DNA of 64,000 nucleotides from assembly GCF_021568705.1 (NCBI RefSeq), contig NZ_JAKGTH010000007.1, positions 555,149-619,148 on the forward strand, written 5' to 3'. Numbering within the stretch: the first letter of the stretch is position 1; the number at the start of each line of letters is the position of its first letter. A program made the position numbers and the translations under genes. The notes below the pieces were generated by a model. It was not told the DNA's origin. It made no database searches and saw only the letters and a program-made list of their open reading frames with translations. Origin of the DNA: Gillisia lutea. GTDB lineage: Bacteria > Bacteroidota > Bacteroidia > Flavobacteriales > Flavobacteriaceae. Positions 18,471 to 27,977 of the stretch are shown one piece after another.

Positions 18471-20936
18471 ATGCTAAGAAATATTACCAGTATTAAAATT
18501 CTTACAGTCTTTTTCTTTTGTGTTCTTGTTGCAGCAGGAAATGCGCAAAACCTGAATTTAAAAGTGATAGGCGATTCTATTAGCGGTTTTAATGTGGTGG
18601 TTTATAATGGTGAAAAGTTACTTCTTAATAATACAGAAGAGTTTTCGCTTAACATGGCAAATTTAGATCTTAGTGAGAATGTAAACATCACGAACTGGAA
18701 AGGGGAGAAGTGGACAGGTAATAAGAAAAAGATACGTTTAACCCGGGATACATTTATAGAAGAGTTTGATCTAAACTTATCTATAACTGTAACTTATGAG
18801 ATAATTAATGAGCAGGTTATTAGAAAAAGTATCGATCTTTTTCAATCGGGAATGCCTGCTTTATATTTTACAATTAAAGAAATTTCTAAGCCGGCAGAGG
18901 CTCCTTCTAAATACGTCTCTTTTGAGCATGATGATTTTCCGGGAGGTTTTGCGCATGAAATGTTTCCCTCGATTGGTTTTGTTACACCAGATAATCATGT
19001 AGTTGGTTTTCTGACAGATGCAGGTTATAAAAATCATTATACTCGCTCCACTCGCCGTCGTTTTAATGGTCATGGAGGCGGTTTTGTAGGAATGAGAAAA
19101 TTGCCTGATCCCGCACTAGTTTCTTCAGCAACATTGACCGAAAGGGAGAAAGGAGAGCATTATGTGCAGTATACATTTGGAGAAATGTACAATCTGGATG
19201 CGGGAAAAGAATTGATTTATAAAGTAGAAGAGAATTTTAAAAAAGTTGGAGATGCTAAAATTGAAACCAATTCAGGAGTGATTTCAATCGCATCTAAAAC
19301 TTCGGGTCGTTCGGGGATTGAAGTGCTAACACCATTACAAGATCAAAAATCCTACACAGTTTCCTTTCTTTCTAAAGGAAATGCCCTAATTGCGCTGAAA
19401 CTTTTCAGAATTAAAAATGGAAAGAAAACTGTAGAGCTGGAGCATGGAATAAAATACATCGATAATTTTCCAGTTAAAGAAACTGAATGGACCGCTTTTA
19501 AAGGAAGTATTCTGGTGCCTTATATTCAGAATGATAGCGTGGCGATGTTCCTTACTCAATTAGGTAACAAGTCGAAGCTGGAGATAAAAGATCTTCAAAT
19601 TATTGAACATGAGCCCAAAAAGGAACCTTACAACAAAATGAACATGGGGGAAAAGGTTACAAAAACAACCTATATTTTTGTTGAACCCTGGACCAATCAC
19701 CACGATTTTGTTGTTTCTTCCCAGTCTCGTCTTGCTGAAGCTAAAGGTTTTGAGGGAACACAAATCGAGAAAATGTTATATGCTAATTTCAACATGTTAA
19801 CATGGATCACTTCTGTAAATGATTTTACACCCCTAAATGTGCCTAATATGAATTATGCACCTGATATGTATAACCGCGATTCATTTTTCTCGATTACATC
19901 CAGCTATAATGAAGAGCTGAATTTGAAAATTTGGGATCAATGGGCTAAAACCCAAACCTCTAAAGGAGCAATAGCAACCATTATAACTCCGTATATGGGC
20001 ACCGTTGAAGCCAAGGATAACGAAGCCACCATTCAGTGGTTGATTTGGGCAATGTTAAATAAAAGGCGTTACGGGGTTGCTCTTCCAAAAGAGAAGATAG
20101 ATAAGACTGTGGAATATGTCTTAAACGAATTTGATAAAGATAAAGATGGTCTATGTAAATCTCATTTTACATTAAACCAAATTGATATTATAGAGTACAC
20201 ACCTAAGACCGATAGATTAGCGGTAAATCAAGGGATGTTCGCAATAGCTTTAAGAACCATTAAAGAATTGGGTTATGATATTTCTGAGGAATATATTAAA
20301 AAAGCCGAAGAAGGGTACCGTGACTTTTATGATGCTAAGAAGAAACATATTTTATTTGATAGGAAGTATCCTGATATTATTTCTTTAACCGATCTGGAAC
20401 CGGAATTCTTTTCTCTTTGGTTATTTGAAAGAAACTTGCTAACAGATAATATGGTGGTTAATCATTTAGAGCAAATTCCTGTATTAAATAAAGTTTCTAA
20501 TTCTCCATATCCCGAATTTGGGACCACCGCTCCAATATTAGTGCGTTTAACTAAAGATGAAAAGGGATATGCATACCTAAATGAAAAGTATCAACCTTTT
20601 GCAGAGTTTGGGGAATCCAATTATAAAGATGGATCCCGGGATGGCTTTTACTATAATGGAGGTAGCTGGATGCGCGCAGAGTATATGGCTTATGTAGTAG
20701 GGCTTAAGCATGGATGGCAAAAGGCCAGAAAATTAATGGAGAACAGAGCCTGGGCCGAGATCAATCTCAATTCAAAATGGCCTTACAGTAAAGAGTTCAT
20801 CCCTACTAAATGGGAGTCTACAGATTCGTGGTGGCATTCAACTAGAGGATTATGCTGGAATGTGTTTATACTGATGGCTGATGAGGTTGCAGGTATTAGA
20901 ACTAAAGAAATGGATCCCGATTATAAAAACAAATAA
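18471..20936 (+). CDS. Exported putative glycoside hydrolase with helical-barrel C-terminal domain
   Basis: An 821-residue exported protein with a signal peptide (about 1-25, ending GNAQ). The N-terminal half (about 26-400) is beta-rich and the C-terminal half (about 430-810) is helical. It has features of six-hairpin (alpha/alpha)6 glycosidases: NYAPDMYNRDSFFSI, KGAIATIITPY, KDNEATIQWLIWAML, and, near the end, FYYNGGSWMRAEYMAY and TDSWWHSTRGLCWNVF. I cannot assign a CAZy family. The locus position (after the LacI operator and before susC) supports a role in cleaving a glucan- or mannan-like polymer at the cell surface or in the periplasm. The enzymatic role is inferred from fold-like motifs and context. 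Confidence 0.65.
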   Translation: MLRNITSIKILTVFFFCVLVAAGNAQNLNLKVIGDSISGFNVVVYNGEKLLLNNTEEFSLNMANLDLSENVNITNWKGEKWTGNKKKIRLTRDTFIEEFDLNLSITVTYEIINEQVIRKSIDLFQSGMPALYFTIKEISKPAEAPSKYVSFEHDDFPGGFAHEMFPSIGFVTPDNHVVGFLTDAGYKNHYTRSTRRRFNGHGGGFVGMRKLPDPALVSSATLTEREKGEHYVQYTFGEMYNLDAGKELIYKVEENFKKVGDAKIETNSGVISIASKTSGRSGIEVLTPLQDQKSYTVSFLSKGNALIALKLFRIKNGKKTVELEHGIKYIDNFPVKETEWTAFKGSILVPYIQNDSVAMFLTQLGNKSKLEIKDLQIIEHEPKKEPYNKMNMGEKVTKTTYIFVEPWTNHHDFVVSSQSRLAEAKGFEGTQIEKMLYANFNMLTWITSVNDFTPLNVPNMNYAPDMYNRDSFFSITSSYNEELNLKIWDQWAKTQTSKGAIATIITPYMGTVEAKDNEATIQWLIWAMLNKRRYGVALPKEKIDKTVEYVLNEFDKDKDGLCKSHFTLNQIDIIEYTPKTDRLAVNQGMFAIALRTIKELGYDISEEYIKKAEEGYRDFYDAKKKHILFDRKYPDIISLTDLEPEFFSLWLFERNLLTDNMVVNHLEQIPVLNKVSNSPYPEFGTTAPILVRLTKDEKGYAYLNEKYQPFAEFGESNYKDGSRDGFYYNGGSWMRAEYMAYVVGLKHGWQKARKLMENRAWAEINLNSKWPYSKEFIPTKWESTDSWWHSTRGLCWNVFILMADEVAGIRTKEMDPDYKNK

Positions 20937-21007
20937 AACCACTTCACCTAAATATTTAAAGTTATGATTAGAGTTCACACTATAATTAATCAATTTAATT
21001 TCTTGAT

Positions 21008-24000
21008 ATGATGAAAAAAAATATGCTTTATAGCCTGTTGTTTATATGGGCGGTATTTTCTGGAAGTGCCTTAATGGCACAAACTGTTACAGGAATTGTT
21101 ACTGATGCAAAAGGACCTTTACCTGGGGTAAATGTTTTTGTGAAAGGAACCTCCAACGGTACTTCAACCGATTTTGATGGTGCTTATACCATTAATAACG
21201 TAGATCCAAACGCGGTACTCGTATTTAGTAGTATTGGCTATATTTCAAAAGAGCTTTCGGTAGATGGAAAGAGTGAGATTAATGTCAATTTAGAAGAAGA
21301 CGCACAGCAATTAAGTGAAGTAATCTTGGTAGGGTATTCTTCTCAAAAGAAGTCAACGCTTACCGGGGCGGTTTCGGTGGTAAACATGTCCGACCTTGAA
21401 AAATCACGAATTCCGAATGTAGCTCAGGCCTTACAAGGGCAGGTTGCAGGTGTTCAGGTAACTTCAAGTACCGGTGCCCCGGGAGATGATATCCAAATAC
21501 GTATTAGAGGAGAAGGAACTATAGGAAATAATAATCCGCTATACGTGGTAGATGGTATTCCTTCAAGAGATATCAACTTTTTAAATCAGTCAGATATCAA
21601 ATCCATGACCGTATTAAAAGATGCGGCAGCAGCAGCAATCTATGGATCTAGGGCTTCTGCTGGGGTAGTATTAATAACTACAAAAAGTGGAGAAGTTGGA
21701 AAAATAAGTTTTAATGTGGATTATTTCACCGGACTTCATTTTGCATCTAATTTGCCAGATATGCTTAATGCAGAACAATATATGAATACGGTAGAGAAGG
21801 CATGGAACAATTCAGATAGAACGGGCGAAAATCCTTATACAGCCGATAAGGGAAGAGCAGATTTTGCCGATACCGATTGGTTAGATGAATTGTTTGAAAC
21901 AGGAAAATCTCAAAACTTGCAGTTTTCAGCAAGTGGAGGAAGTGAAAAAATTCAATTTCTAATGTCGTTGGGATATTATGGACAGGATGGTATCGTGATC
22001 TTGGATAACGACAAATATCAAAGGCTGAATTATAGAACGAATATCAATGCAAATTTGACCGATCGTTTTAAAATTGGAACCAACTTACAATTATCACATT
22101 CCAAGCAAGATAAATTATCTTCTAAAGGGGATGCTCCTGGTATTATTCGTCATGCTCTGTTAAGAGCTCCTGTTATTTCAGTTTATAAAGATGTTAATGA
22201 CCCAACATATACAGCACGTGATCCGTTTACAGATTTGCCGTTCTACGTGCATAATAACAGAGACAACGGTGGATGGGAAAGTGATAAATACGAATGGTCT
22301 TCCAATCCTATTGCCTTGGCATATTTTACTGATGATCAAAGGACTATTTTCAAAACCTTTGGAAATGTATATGGCGAATATTCATTTCTAAAAGATAAGG
22401 AACTAACCTTTAGAACCAATGTAGGTGTCGATCTAACTTTCCTTCATAATAAGGCCTTTGGTGAGAACTTTGGAGATGATGACGGGGGTGGAAATGAAAC
22501 CGATAAAGGACTTGGACGACAAAACAGACCGAATAATCTAAATGAGGAACGCGGTGAAAACAGAACAATTACTTTCAATAACACCTTAAACTATGCAAAG
22601 ACATTTAATGATGTACATGATATTAACGCATTAGTAGGTACCGAATTTATTGAGAATTATAGTTCTTCTATTGGGGCAAGCAGATCACGTTTTGCTATAA
22701 CTGATGATACTTTTAGATATTTGGATTATGGAGGAACCGAAATTGATGTCTGGAATAGTGGGAGCGCCTCTGAATGGTCTTTATTTTCTCTATTTGCTTC
22801 AGCTTCCTATGTATATGGAGGAAAATATATGATTACTGGAAACCTTAGAGCAGATGCCTCTTCAAGATTCTCTGAAAATAATCGTTGGGGATATTTCCCA
22901 TCGGTATCTGCAGGTTGGAAATTATCAGATGAAGATTTCTTAAAGGATGTAGACTGGTTATCAAACCTGAAATTAAGAGCAGGTTATGGGGAATTAGGAA
23001 ATCAGGAGATAGACAACTATGCCTTTCTTACATTAATTAGTCAAACAGACGGAAAGGTTGTAATAAATCGTTATGGAAATGAGGATTTAAAATGGGAAAG
23101 TTCTGCTCAAACTAACGTAGGACTTGATTTGGGTATATTTAATAATAAAGTAGAAGTTTCTGCAGAATATTTTGTGAAAAACACTACTGATATATTATTG
23201 CCAATTGGGTTGCCAAGAATCGTGGGGGATGTGTCTCCAACCATAGTAAATGCAGGGGAAGTGAGTAATAAGGGATTTGAATTTTCACTTAATTATAGAA
23301 ATTCAGGAAATGAATTTAACTATAATGTGAATGCAAATTTCGCAACCCTAAAAAACAATGTAGAAAAACTGCATCCAAATGTTCCTAACCTCATAGGAAA
23401 TGTAACCAGAACTCAACCAGGACAGCCATTAAATGCTTATTACGGTTATAAAATGGAAGGAATTTATCAGAATCAGACCGAAATTAACGAGCATTTAAGT
23501 GGTACGCTGAATCCAAATGTTAAACCGGGAGATATAAAATTTAGTGATCTAAATAATGACGGAATTATAAATTCTGATGATAGGGACTTTATTGGAAGTC
23601 CGATTCCAGAATTCACGTACGGACTGGCATTTTCATCAGATTATAAGGGGTTTGATTTTTCATTCCTTTTTCAAGGAGTAGCAGGAGTTGATAGATACAA
23701 CGATGCCAAAAAGATCTTAGATTACGATACGCGTCCCTTTAATTATACCACAAACATTCTAGGAGCCTGGGATGGAGAAGGAAGTACTAACGAGATTCCA
23801 AGAGTAGCTTTTGAAGATAATGGAAGTAGTAAAGTATCCAGTATCTTTGTTGAGGATGCCTCTTATCTGCGTCTTAAAAATATAGAATTAGGTTATACTT
23901 TAGAATCTATAGCAGGATTACAAAATGTGAGACTTTACGTATCGGGGCAAAATCTATTTACTGTAACCGATTATACAGGACTTGATCCGGAATCTACAGA

Positions 24001-24067
24001 TTTGATAGATATGGGAACTTATCCTTCTTCAACATCAGTGCTGTTTGGAGCAAATGTTAAGTTTTAA
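21008..24067 (+). CDS. SusC-type TonB-dependent outer-membrane transporter
   Basis: A 1019-residue TonB-dependent receptor of the SusC type. It has a signal peptide (about 1-24, ending LMAQ), then an N-terminal carboxypeptidase-regulatory-like domain (GPLPGVNVFVKGTSNGT, VLVFSSIGY), a plug domain (GQVAGVQVTSS, PLYVVDGIPSRDI, AAAIYGSRASAGVVLITTK), and a long beta-barrel ending in the aromatic strand SVLFGANVKF. It imports oligosaccharides together with the SusD-like lipoprotein encoded 18 bases downstream. The two are the defining pair of a Bacteroidota polysaccharide utilization locus. Confidence 0.97.
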   Translation: MMKKNMLYSLLFIWAVFSGSALMAQTVTGIVTDAKGPLPGVNVFVKGTSNGTSTDFDGAYTINNVDPNAVLVFSSIGYISKELSVDGKSEINVNLEEDAQQLSEVILVGYSSQKKSTLTGAVSVVNMSDLEKSRIPNVAQALQGQVAGVQVTSSTGAPGDDIQIRIRGEGTIGNNNPLYVVDGIPSRDINFLNQSDIKSMTVLKDAAAAAIYGSRASAGVVLITTKSGEVGKISFNVDYFTGLHFASNLPDMLNAEQYMNTVEKAWNNSDRTGENPYTADKGRADFADTDWLDELFETGKSQNLQFSASGGSEKIQFLMSLGYYGQDGIVILDNDKYQRLNYRTNINANLTDRFKIGTNLQLSHSKQDKLSSKGDAPGIIRHALLRAPVISVYKDVNDPTYTARDPFTDLPFYVHNNRDNGGWESDKYEWSSNPIALAYFTDDQRTIFKTFGNVYGEYSFLKDKELTFRTNVGVDLTFLHNKAFGENFGDDDGGGNETDKGLGRQNRPNNLNEERGENRTITFNNTLNYAKTFNDVHDINALVGTEFIENYSSSIGASRSRFAITDDTFRYLDYGGTEIDVWNSGSASEWSLFSLFASASYVYGGKYMITGNLRADASSRFSENNRWGYFPSVSAGWKLSDEDFLKDVDWLSNLKLRAGYGELGNQEIDNYAFLTLISQTDGKVVINRYGNEDLKWESSAQTNVGLDLGIFNNKVEVSAEYFVKNTTDILLPIGLPRIVGDVSPTIVNAGEVSNKGFEFSLNYRNSGNEFNYNVNANFATLKNNVEKLHPNVPNLIGNVTRTQPGQPLNAYYGYKMEGIYQNQTEINEHLSGTLNPNVKPGDIKFSDLNNDGIINSDDRDFIGSPIPEFTYGLAFSSDYKGFDFSFLFQGVAGVDRYNDAKKILDYDTRPFNYTTNILGAWDGEGSTNEIPRVAFEDNGSSKVSSIFVEDASYLRLKNIELGYTLESIAGLQNVRLYVSGQNLFTVTDYTGLDPESTDLIDMGTYPSSTSVLFGANVKF

Positions 24068-24085
24068 TTCTTTAAAAACATTCTT

Positions 24086-25573
24086 ATGAAAACACTATAT
24101 AAAAGATTATTCATTGTTCTTTCATTTACAACCTTATTTAGTTGTAGCGATGAACTCACTAAAGAACCTATAGGGCTTCTTACATCCGATCAAATTGATA
24201 CAAACCCAACAATTAATACGTTGGAATCATCCGTAAGTTCTTCCTATCAGTTACTGGCAAGCACCTTGAATTTGATAGGCGAATGGGGTTGGGATGATGG
24301 ATCAGTTTTAAGGAACGATTTTATCCTTCAGGACATCGCATCGAATGATATGAATAAGAAGTGGAATCCCGATGGAGATCAAGCGTGGATGGATGAGCTA
24401 AGTAACTTTAGCTTTACGGCCGATAATGGCGCCTTTAATGGAATTTGGCTATACGATTATGAAGGTATCAACCGAATTAACTTGGCTATTAGTTATTTAA
24501 CAAACGAGGAAGTAATACAAAGCGTAGGTATTAGTGATGCCCGCAGAGATCAATTATTAGGAGAAGCTTATTTTTTAAGAGCATTCTACTATTTTGACCT
24601 GGTAAACAATTTTGGTGATGTGCCCTTGTTATTAGAACCTTTAACTTCCTTTGAAGCAGCTTTTGAAGTAGCTGTTAGAGTTCCGAAATTACAGGTTTCA
24701 GAACAAATAGCCTTGGATCTGGCCGAAGCTAAGCAGCTGTTGCCTGATGCCAAATATCCAGATCCCTCCCAACCTTGGAGAGCATCAAAGGGAGCAGTAA
24801 TTGCTTTACAGGCTAAAACCGCGTTATACCAGGAAAACTGGACCGAAGTTATCAACTTGGTTTCAGAGCTGGAAGCACTTGGCTTTTATAGCTTAAACGA
24901 TAATTATTTTGATAGTTTTGATATTGATAAGGAATTCACGGAAGGTGAGGTAATTTTTGCTTATGACCACGAATCTGGAGAAAATCCGCGAAAAGGAAAC
25001 GGTCTTTGTGCGTTATTAGGTTGGGGTTTTGTAGCTCCAAGCCAGGATTTCATCGATGCGTTTGAGCCAAATGATCCGAGATTATTATATACCGTAGATG
25101 TTCCAAACCAGAACGTTTCTAAAATATTGGGTAATACAGCTGGAAATCATAAAGGGAATGATGATTCTCCAAGTAATAAAATCTTCATCCGTTACGCCGA
25201 TGTTCTTTTATGGAAAGCAGAAGCCTTAAATGAAACTGGAGATTATACAGGAGCAGTTGCTATCATCAATCAAATTCGTGAAAGAGCCAGAACAAGTACT
25301 ACAGCTGATGGTTCAGCAATTCCTGCAGGAACTTTAGCCGATAGACCAGATTCTACAGATAAAGTCCAAATAAAAGAGTGGCTAATGCACGAAAGAAGAG
25401 TAGAACTAGGTTTCGAATCTCAAAGGTTTAACGATCTAAAAAGATGGGGCGTTGCCAAAACGGTTCTAACTTCATTAGGGAGAAATTTCCAGGATCACCA
25501 TTATCTTTATCCTATTCCACAAGGCGATATCGATAAATCGGGAGGAACCATCACTCAGAATCCGGGGTATTAA
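24086..25573 (+). CDS. SusD-like surface glycan-binding lipoprotein
   Basis: A 495-residue lipoprotein with lipobox LFSC (Cys20) followed by SDEL, an acidic stretch just after the Cys like the surface-export signals of Bacteroidota lipoproteins. It shows SusD-family marks: GEAYFLRAFYYFDLVNNFGDVPLL in the TPR-rich core, WRASKGAVIALQAKTALYQ, KIFIRYADVLLWKAEALNE, and the C-terminal EWLMHERRVELGFESQRFNDLKRWG with YPIPQGDID. It forms the lid over the SusC channel. A terminator-like hairpin (25600-25630) follows. Confidence 0.96.
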   Translation: MKTLYKRLFIVLSFTTLFSCSDELTKEPIGLLTSDQIDTNPTINTLESSVSSSYQLLASTLNLIGEWGWDDGSVLRNDFILQDIASNDMNKKWNPDGDQAWMDELSNFSFTADNGAFNGIWLYDYEGINRINLAISYLTNEEVIQSVGISDARRDQLLGEAYFLRAFYYFDLVNNFGDVPLLLEPLTSFEAAFEVAVRVPKLQVSEQIALDLAEAKQLLPDAKYPDPSQPWRASKGAVIALQAKTALYQENWTEVINLVSELEALGFYSLNDNYFDSFDIDKEFTEGEVIFAYDHESGENPRKGNGLCALLGWGFVAPSQDFIDAFEPNDPRLLYTVDVPNQNVSKILGNTAGNHKGNDDSPSNKIFIRYADVLLWKAEALNETGDYTGAVAIINQIRERARTSTTADGSAIPAGTLADRPDSTDKVQIKEWLMHERRVELGFESQRFNDLKRWGVAKTVLTSLGRNFQDHHYLYPIPQGDIDKSGGTITQNPGY

Positions 25574-25599
25574 GAAGACTTAAAAATTAATCAATAATC

Positions 25600-25630
25600 A
25601 GAGAAGCATATTATAACTAAGTGCTTCTCT
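25600..25630 (+). terminator. Hairpin terminator/attenuator after susD
   Basis: AGAGAAGCA (25600-25608) pairs with TGCTTCTCT (25622-25630) across a 13-base loop and is followed by a run of seven T. It could reduce read-through from the highly expressed susC-susD pair into the enzyme genes. Confidence 0.7.
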
Positions 25631-25680
25631 TTTTTTCACATTAGCCAGAAGAAGAAACTATTCTTTAGGTTTATCAAATA

Positions 25681-26736
25681 ATGAATATGACAGATATTGC
25701 TAATCGATATAAAGGAAATCCAATACTATCTCCAAAAGATCTAAGCGCCAGCGAAGAAGATCTAAGGATCACTTGTTTACTGAATCCGGGAACATTTCAA
25801 TTCGATAATAAAATATGGTTGCTTATAAGAGTAGCCGAGAGGCCAGAACAAAAAGATGGTATTATTTCTTTTCCGATCTTAACCGGTACTGGAAGCACTA
25901 AAGTTATTGAGATTCCTTTAAATGATCCTGAGTTGGATGCAAGTGACGCGAGAGTTATAAATTATAAAGGAGAAGACTACCTTACTACTATATCTCATTT
26001 AAGATTGATGTATAGCGATAATGGAACAGATTTCAAGGAAGCTGATGAATATCCTCCAATCTTAGGCGAGGGAGAATATGAAGCTTTTGGTATAGAAGAT
26101 TGCAGGGTGGCACAAATAGAAGATACGTATTATCTCACCTATACCATGGTTTCATCTAACGGAGTAGGAGTTGGTTTGAAAACCACCAAAGACTGGAAAA
26201 ACTTTGAAAATAAAGGGATGATGTTAAGTCCTCACAATAAAGATTGTGCCATCTTCGAAGAAAAGATCGATGGGAAGTTCTATGCTTTTCACCGTCCGAG
26301 TAGCCCGGAATTAGGAGGAAACTATATATGGATTGCTGAATCTCCTGATGGTGAACATTGGGGAAATCATAAATGTATTGCCAGAACACGGGAAGGTAAA
26401 TTTGATAGTAAGCGATTAGGAGCAGGAGCTGCTCCAATTAGAACAGATAAAGGTTGGCTAATGATCTATCATGGAGCTACCGAAAAACATCGTTATTGTC
26501 TGGGAGCTATATTATTAGATTTGCAAGATCCTTCTAAAGTTCTTGCTCGCTCAGAGGAACCAATTATGGAGCCAACAGCAACCTACGAGACGACCGGATT
26601 TTTTGGAGAAGTGATTTTTACAAATGGTCATATTGTAAAGGGAGATGAAATCATGATGTATTATGGTGCAGCCGATGAGTTTGTTGGATTAGCAACTTTC
26701 TCTATAAAGGAGATTTTAAAAACATTAGAGAAATAA
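25681..26736 (+). CDS. GH130-family glycosidase/phosphorylase, cytoplasmic
   Basis: A 351-residue protein without a signal peptide, so presumably cytoplasmic. The sequence fits glycoside hydrolase family 130: KGNPILSPKD at the N-terminus (11-20), the conserved AFGIEDCRVAQIED (135-148) in which Asp140 sits where the family's proton donor is found, AFHRPSSPELGGNYIWIAES, GAGAAPIRTDKGWLMIYHG and a C-terminal YYGAADEFVGLA. Known GH130 members phosphorolyse or hydrolyse beta-mannosides. The gene overlaps the MFS gene by one base, suggesting that the transported sugar is its substrate. Which linkage it cuts cannot be told here. Confidence 0.85.
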   Translation: MNMTDIANRYKGNPILSPKDLSASEEDLRITCLLNPGTFQFDNKIWLLIRVAERPEQKDGIISFPILTGTGSTKVIEIPLNDPELDASDARVINYKGEDYLTTISHLRLMYSDNGTDFKEADEYPPILGEGEYEAFGIEDCRVAQIEDTYYLTYTMVSSNGVGVGLKTTKDWKNFENKGMMLSPHNKDCAIFEEKIDGKFYAFHRPSSPELGGNYIWIAESPDGEHWGNHKCIARTREGKFDSKRLGAGAAPIRTDKGWLMIYHGATEKHRYCLGAILLDLQDPSKVLARSEEPIMEPTATYETTGFFGEVIFTNGHIVKGDEIMMYYGAADEFVGLATFSIKEILKTLEK

Positions 26737-27977
26737 TGACAAAGCTAGCAAGAATAGGATTAAAGGATTTTTCCAGAAGCACTAAAATATTAATTCTAAC
26801 CAATTTAATATATGCATTCGTACTCCCGGTAATAGATATTTTCGTTGCCTCTTATATTATGAGGAATTCAAACGATCCTTCCAAAGTGATGCTATATCAA
26901 TTAGCAATTTACACCGGTATTCCCATCACATTTTTTATAAATGGATACCTGCTTAATAATATTAATATAAAGCGATTATTTTCTTTGGGAATGTTGCTTA
27001 GTGGGGTCTCCATGGTTTTTATGATGAGTCTCGAGGAGATCAATTATTTCGGGTTAGTAGCCGCGGGATTAATCATGGGAATGTCGTTTGGGTTATATTG
27101 GGCTAACAGAGATTACCTTGTTCTTGCAACAACAACCGATAAAACACGAAACTTTTATTATGGCCTTGATACGTTTTTTTATACACTTACCGCAGTTATC
27201 GTTCCTGTAATTATTGGATGGTATCTAATGAATGGAAACGAAAACACCAATGATGGAATTAATTACGGGTATAAAGTAGTAACCGCAGCAGTTTTCGTTT
27301 TCACAATAATAGCGTCAGTCGTCTTTCATTTTGGGACGTATGATAAACCAAAGAATGAAAAATTCTTATATTTTAAATTCCATAAACTTTGGAATAAAAT
27401 GCTTCAAATGGCTTTATTAAAAGGCTTGGCACAGGGTTTCATAGTTACTGCCCCTGCAATTTTAATGATGAAATTTTTTCAGTCTGAAGGAGCTTTAGGT
27501 TTAGCCCAGTCTATTGGAGCCGTTATCGCAGCATGTGTTATGTTACTTTTGGGGAAATATACCAAACCAAAACACCGACTTGCCTTATTCAGTATCGGTT
27601 TAATATTATTCTTTTTAGCATCATTTTTTAATAGTCTTCTCTTCAATCCAACGGGGGTAATACTATTTATATTCCTATTATTAATTGCCAGACCAATCTT
27701 AGATATCGCATATTTCCCTATTCAACTTAAAGTAATTGATATTCTTTCTGAAATTGAAAATAGAAATGAATTCTCCTATATCTTAAACCATGAATTAGGC
27801 TTGTATGTAGGAAGACTTTTTGGAGCATGCACTTTTTTAGGGATAGCATATTTCATTAATGCTGATATTGCATTGAGATACGCCTTACTTATAATAGGAA
27901 TATTGCAACTGCTCTCTATAATAATAGCAAAACAACTTTTGAAACAACAAAATATCTTAGAAAATGAGAAAGTATAA
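26736..27977 (+). CDS. MFS sugar transporter, inner membrane
   Basis: A 413-residue hydrophobic protein with about twelve transmembrane segments. Features of the major facilitator fold include AAGLIMGMSFGLYWANRDYL between segments and KYTKPKHRLALFS at a mid-protein cytoplasmic loop. The start overlaps the GH130 stop by one base (TAATG), and the next gene overlaps its 3' end by 14 bases, so the three are tightly coupled. The probable job is import of the oligosaccharide released in the periplasm for cleavage by the cytoplasmic GH130. The substrate is an inference. Confidence 0.85.
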   Translation: MTKLARIGLKDFSRSTKILILTNLIYAFVLPVIDIFVASYIMRNSNDPSKVMLYQLAIYTGIPITFFINGYLLNNINIKRLFSLGMLLSGVSMVFMMSLEEINYFGLVAAGLIMGMSFGLYWANRDYLVLATTTDKTRNFYYGLDTFFYTLTAVIVPVIIGWYLMNGNENTNDGINYGYKVVTAAVFVFTIIASVVFHFGTYDKPKNEKFLYFKFHKLWNKMLQMALLKGLAQGFIVTAPAILMMKFFQSEGALGLAQSIGAVIAACVMLLLGKYTKPKHRLALFSIGLILFFLASFFNSLLFNPTGVILFIFLLLIARPILDIAYFPIQLKVIDILSEIENRNEFSYILNHELGLYVGRLFGACTFLGIAYFINADIALRYALLIIGILQLLSIIIAKQLLKQQNILENEKV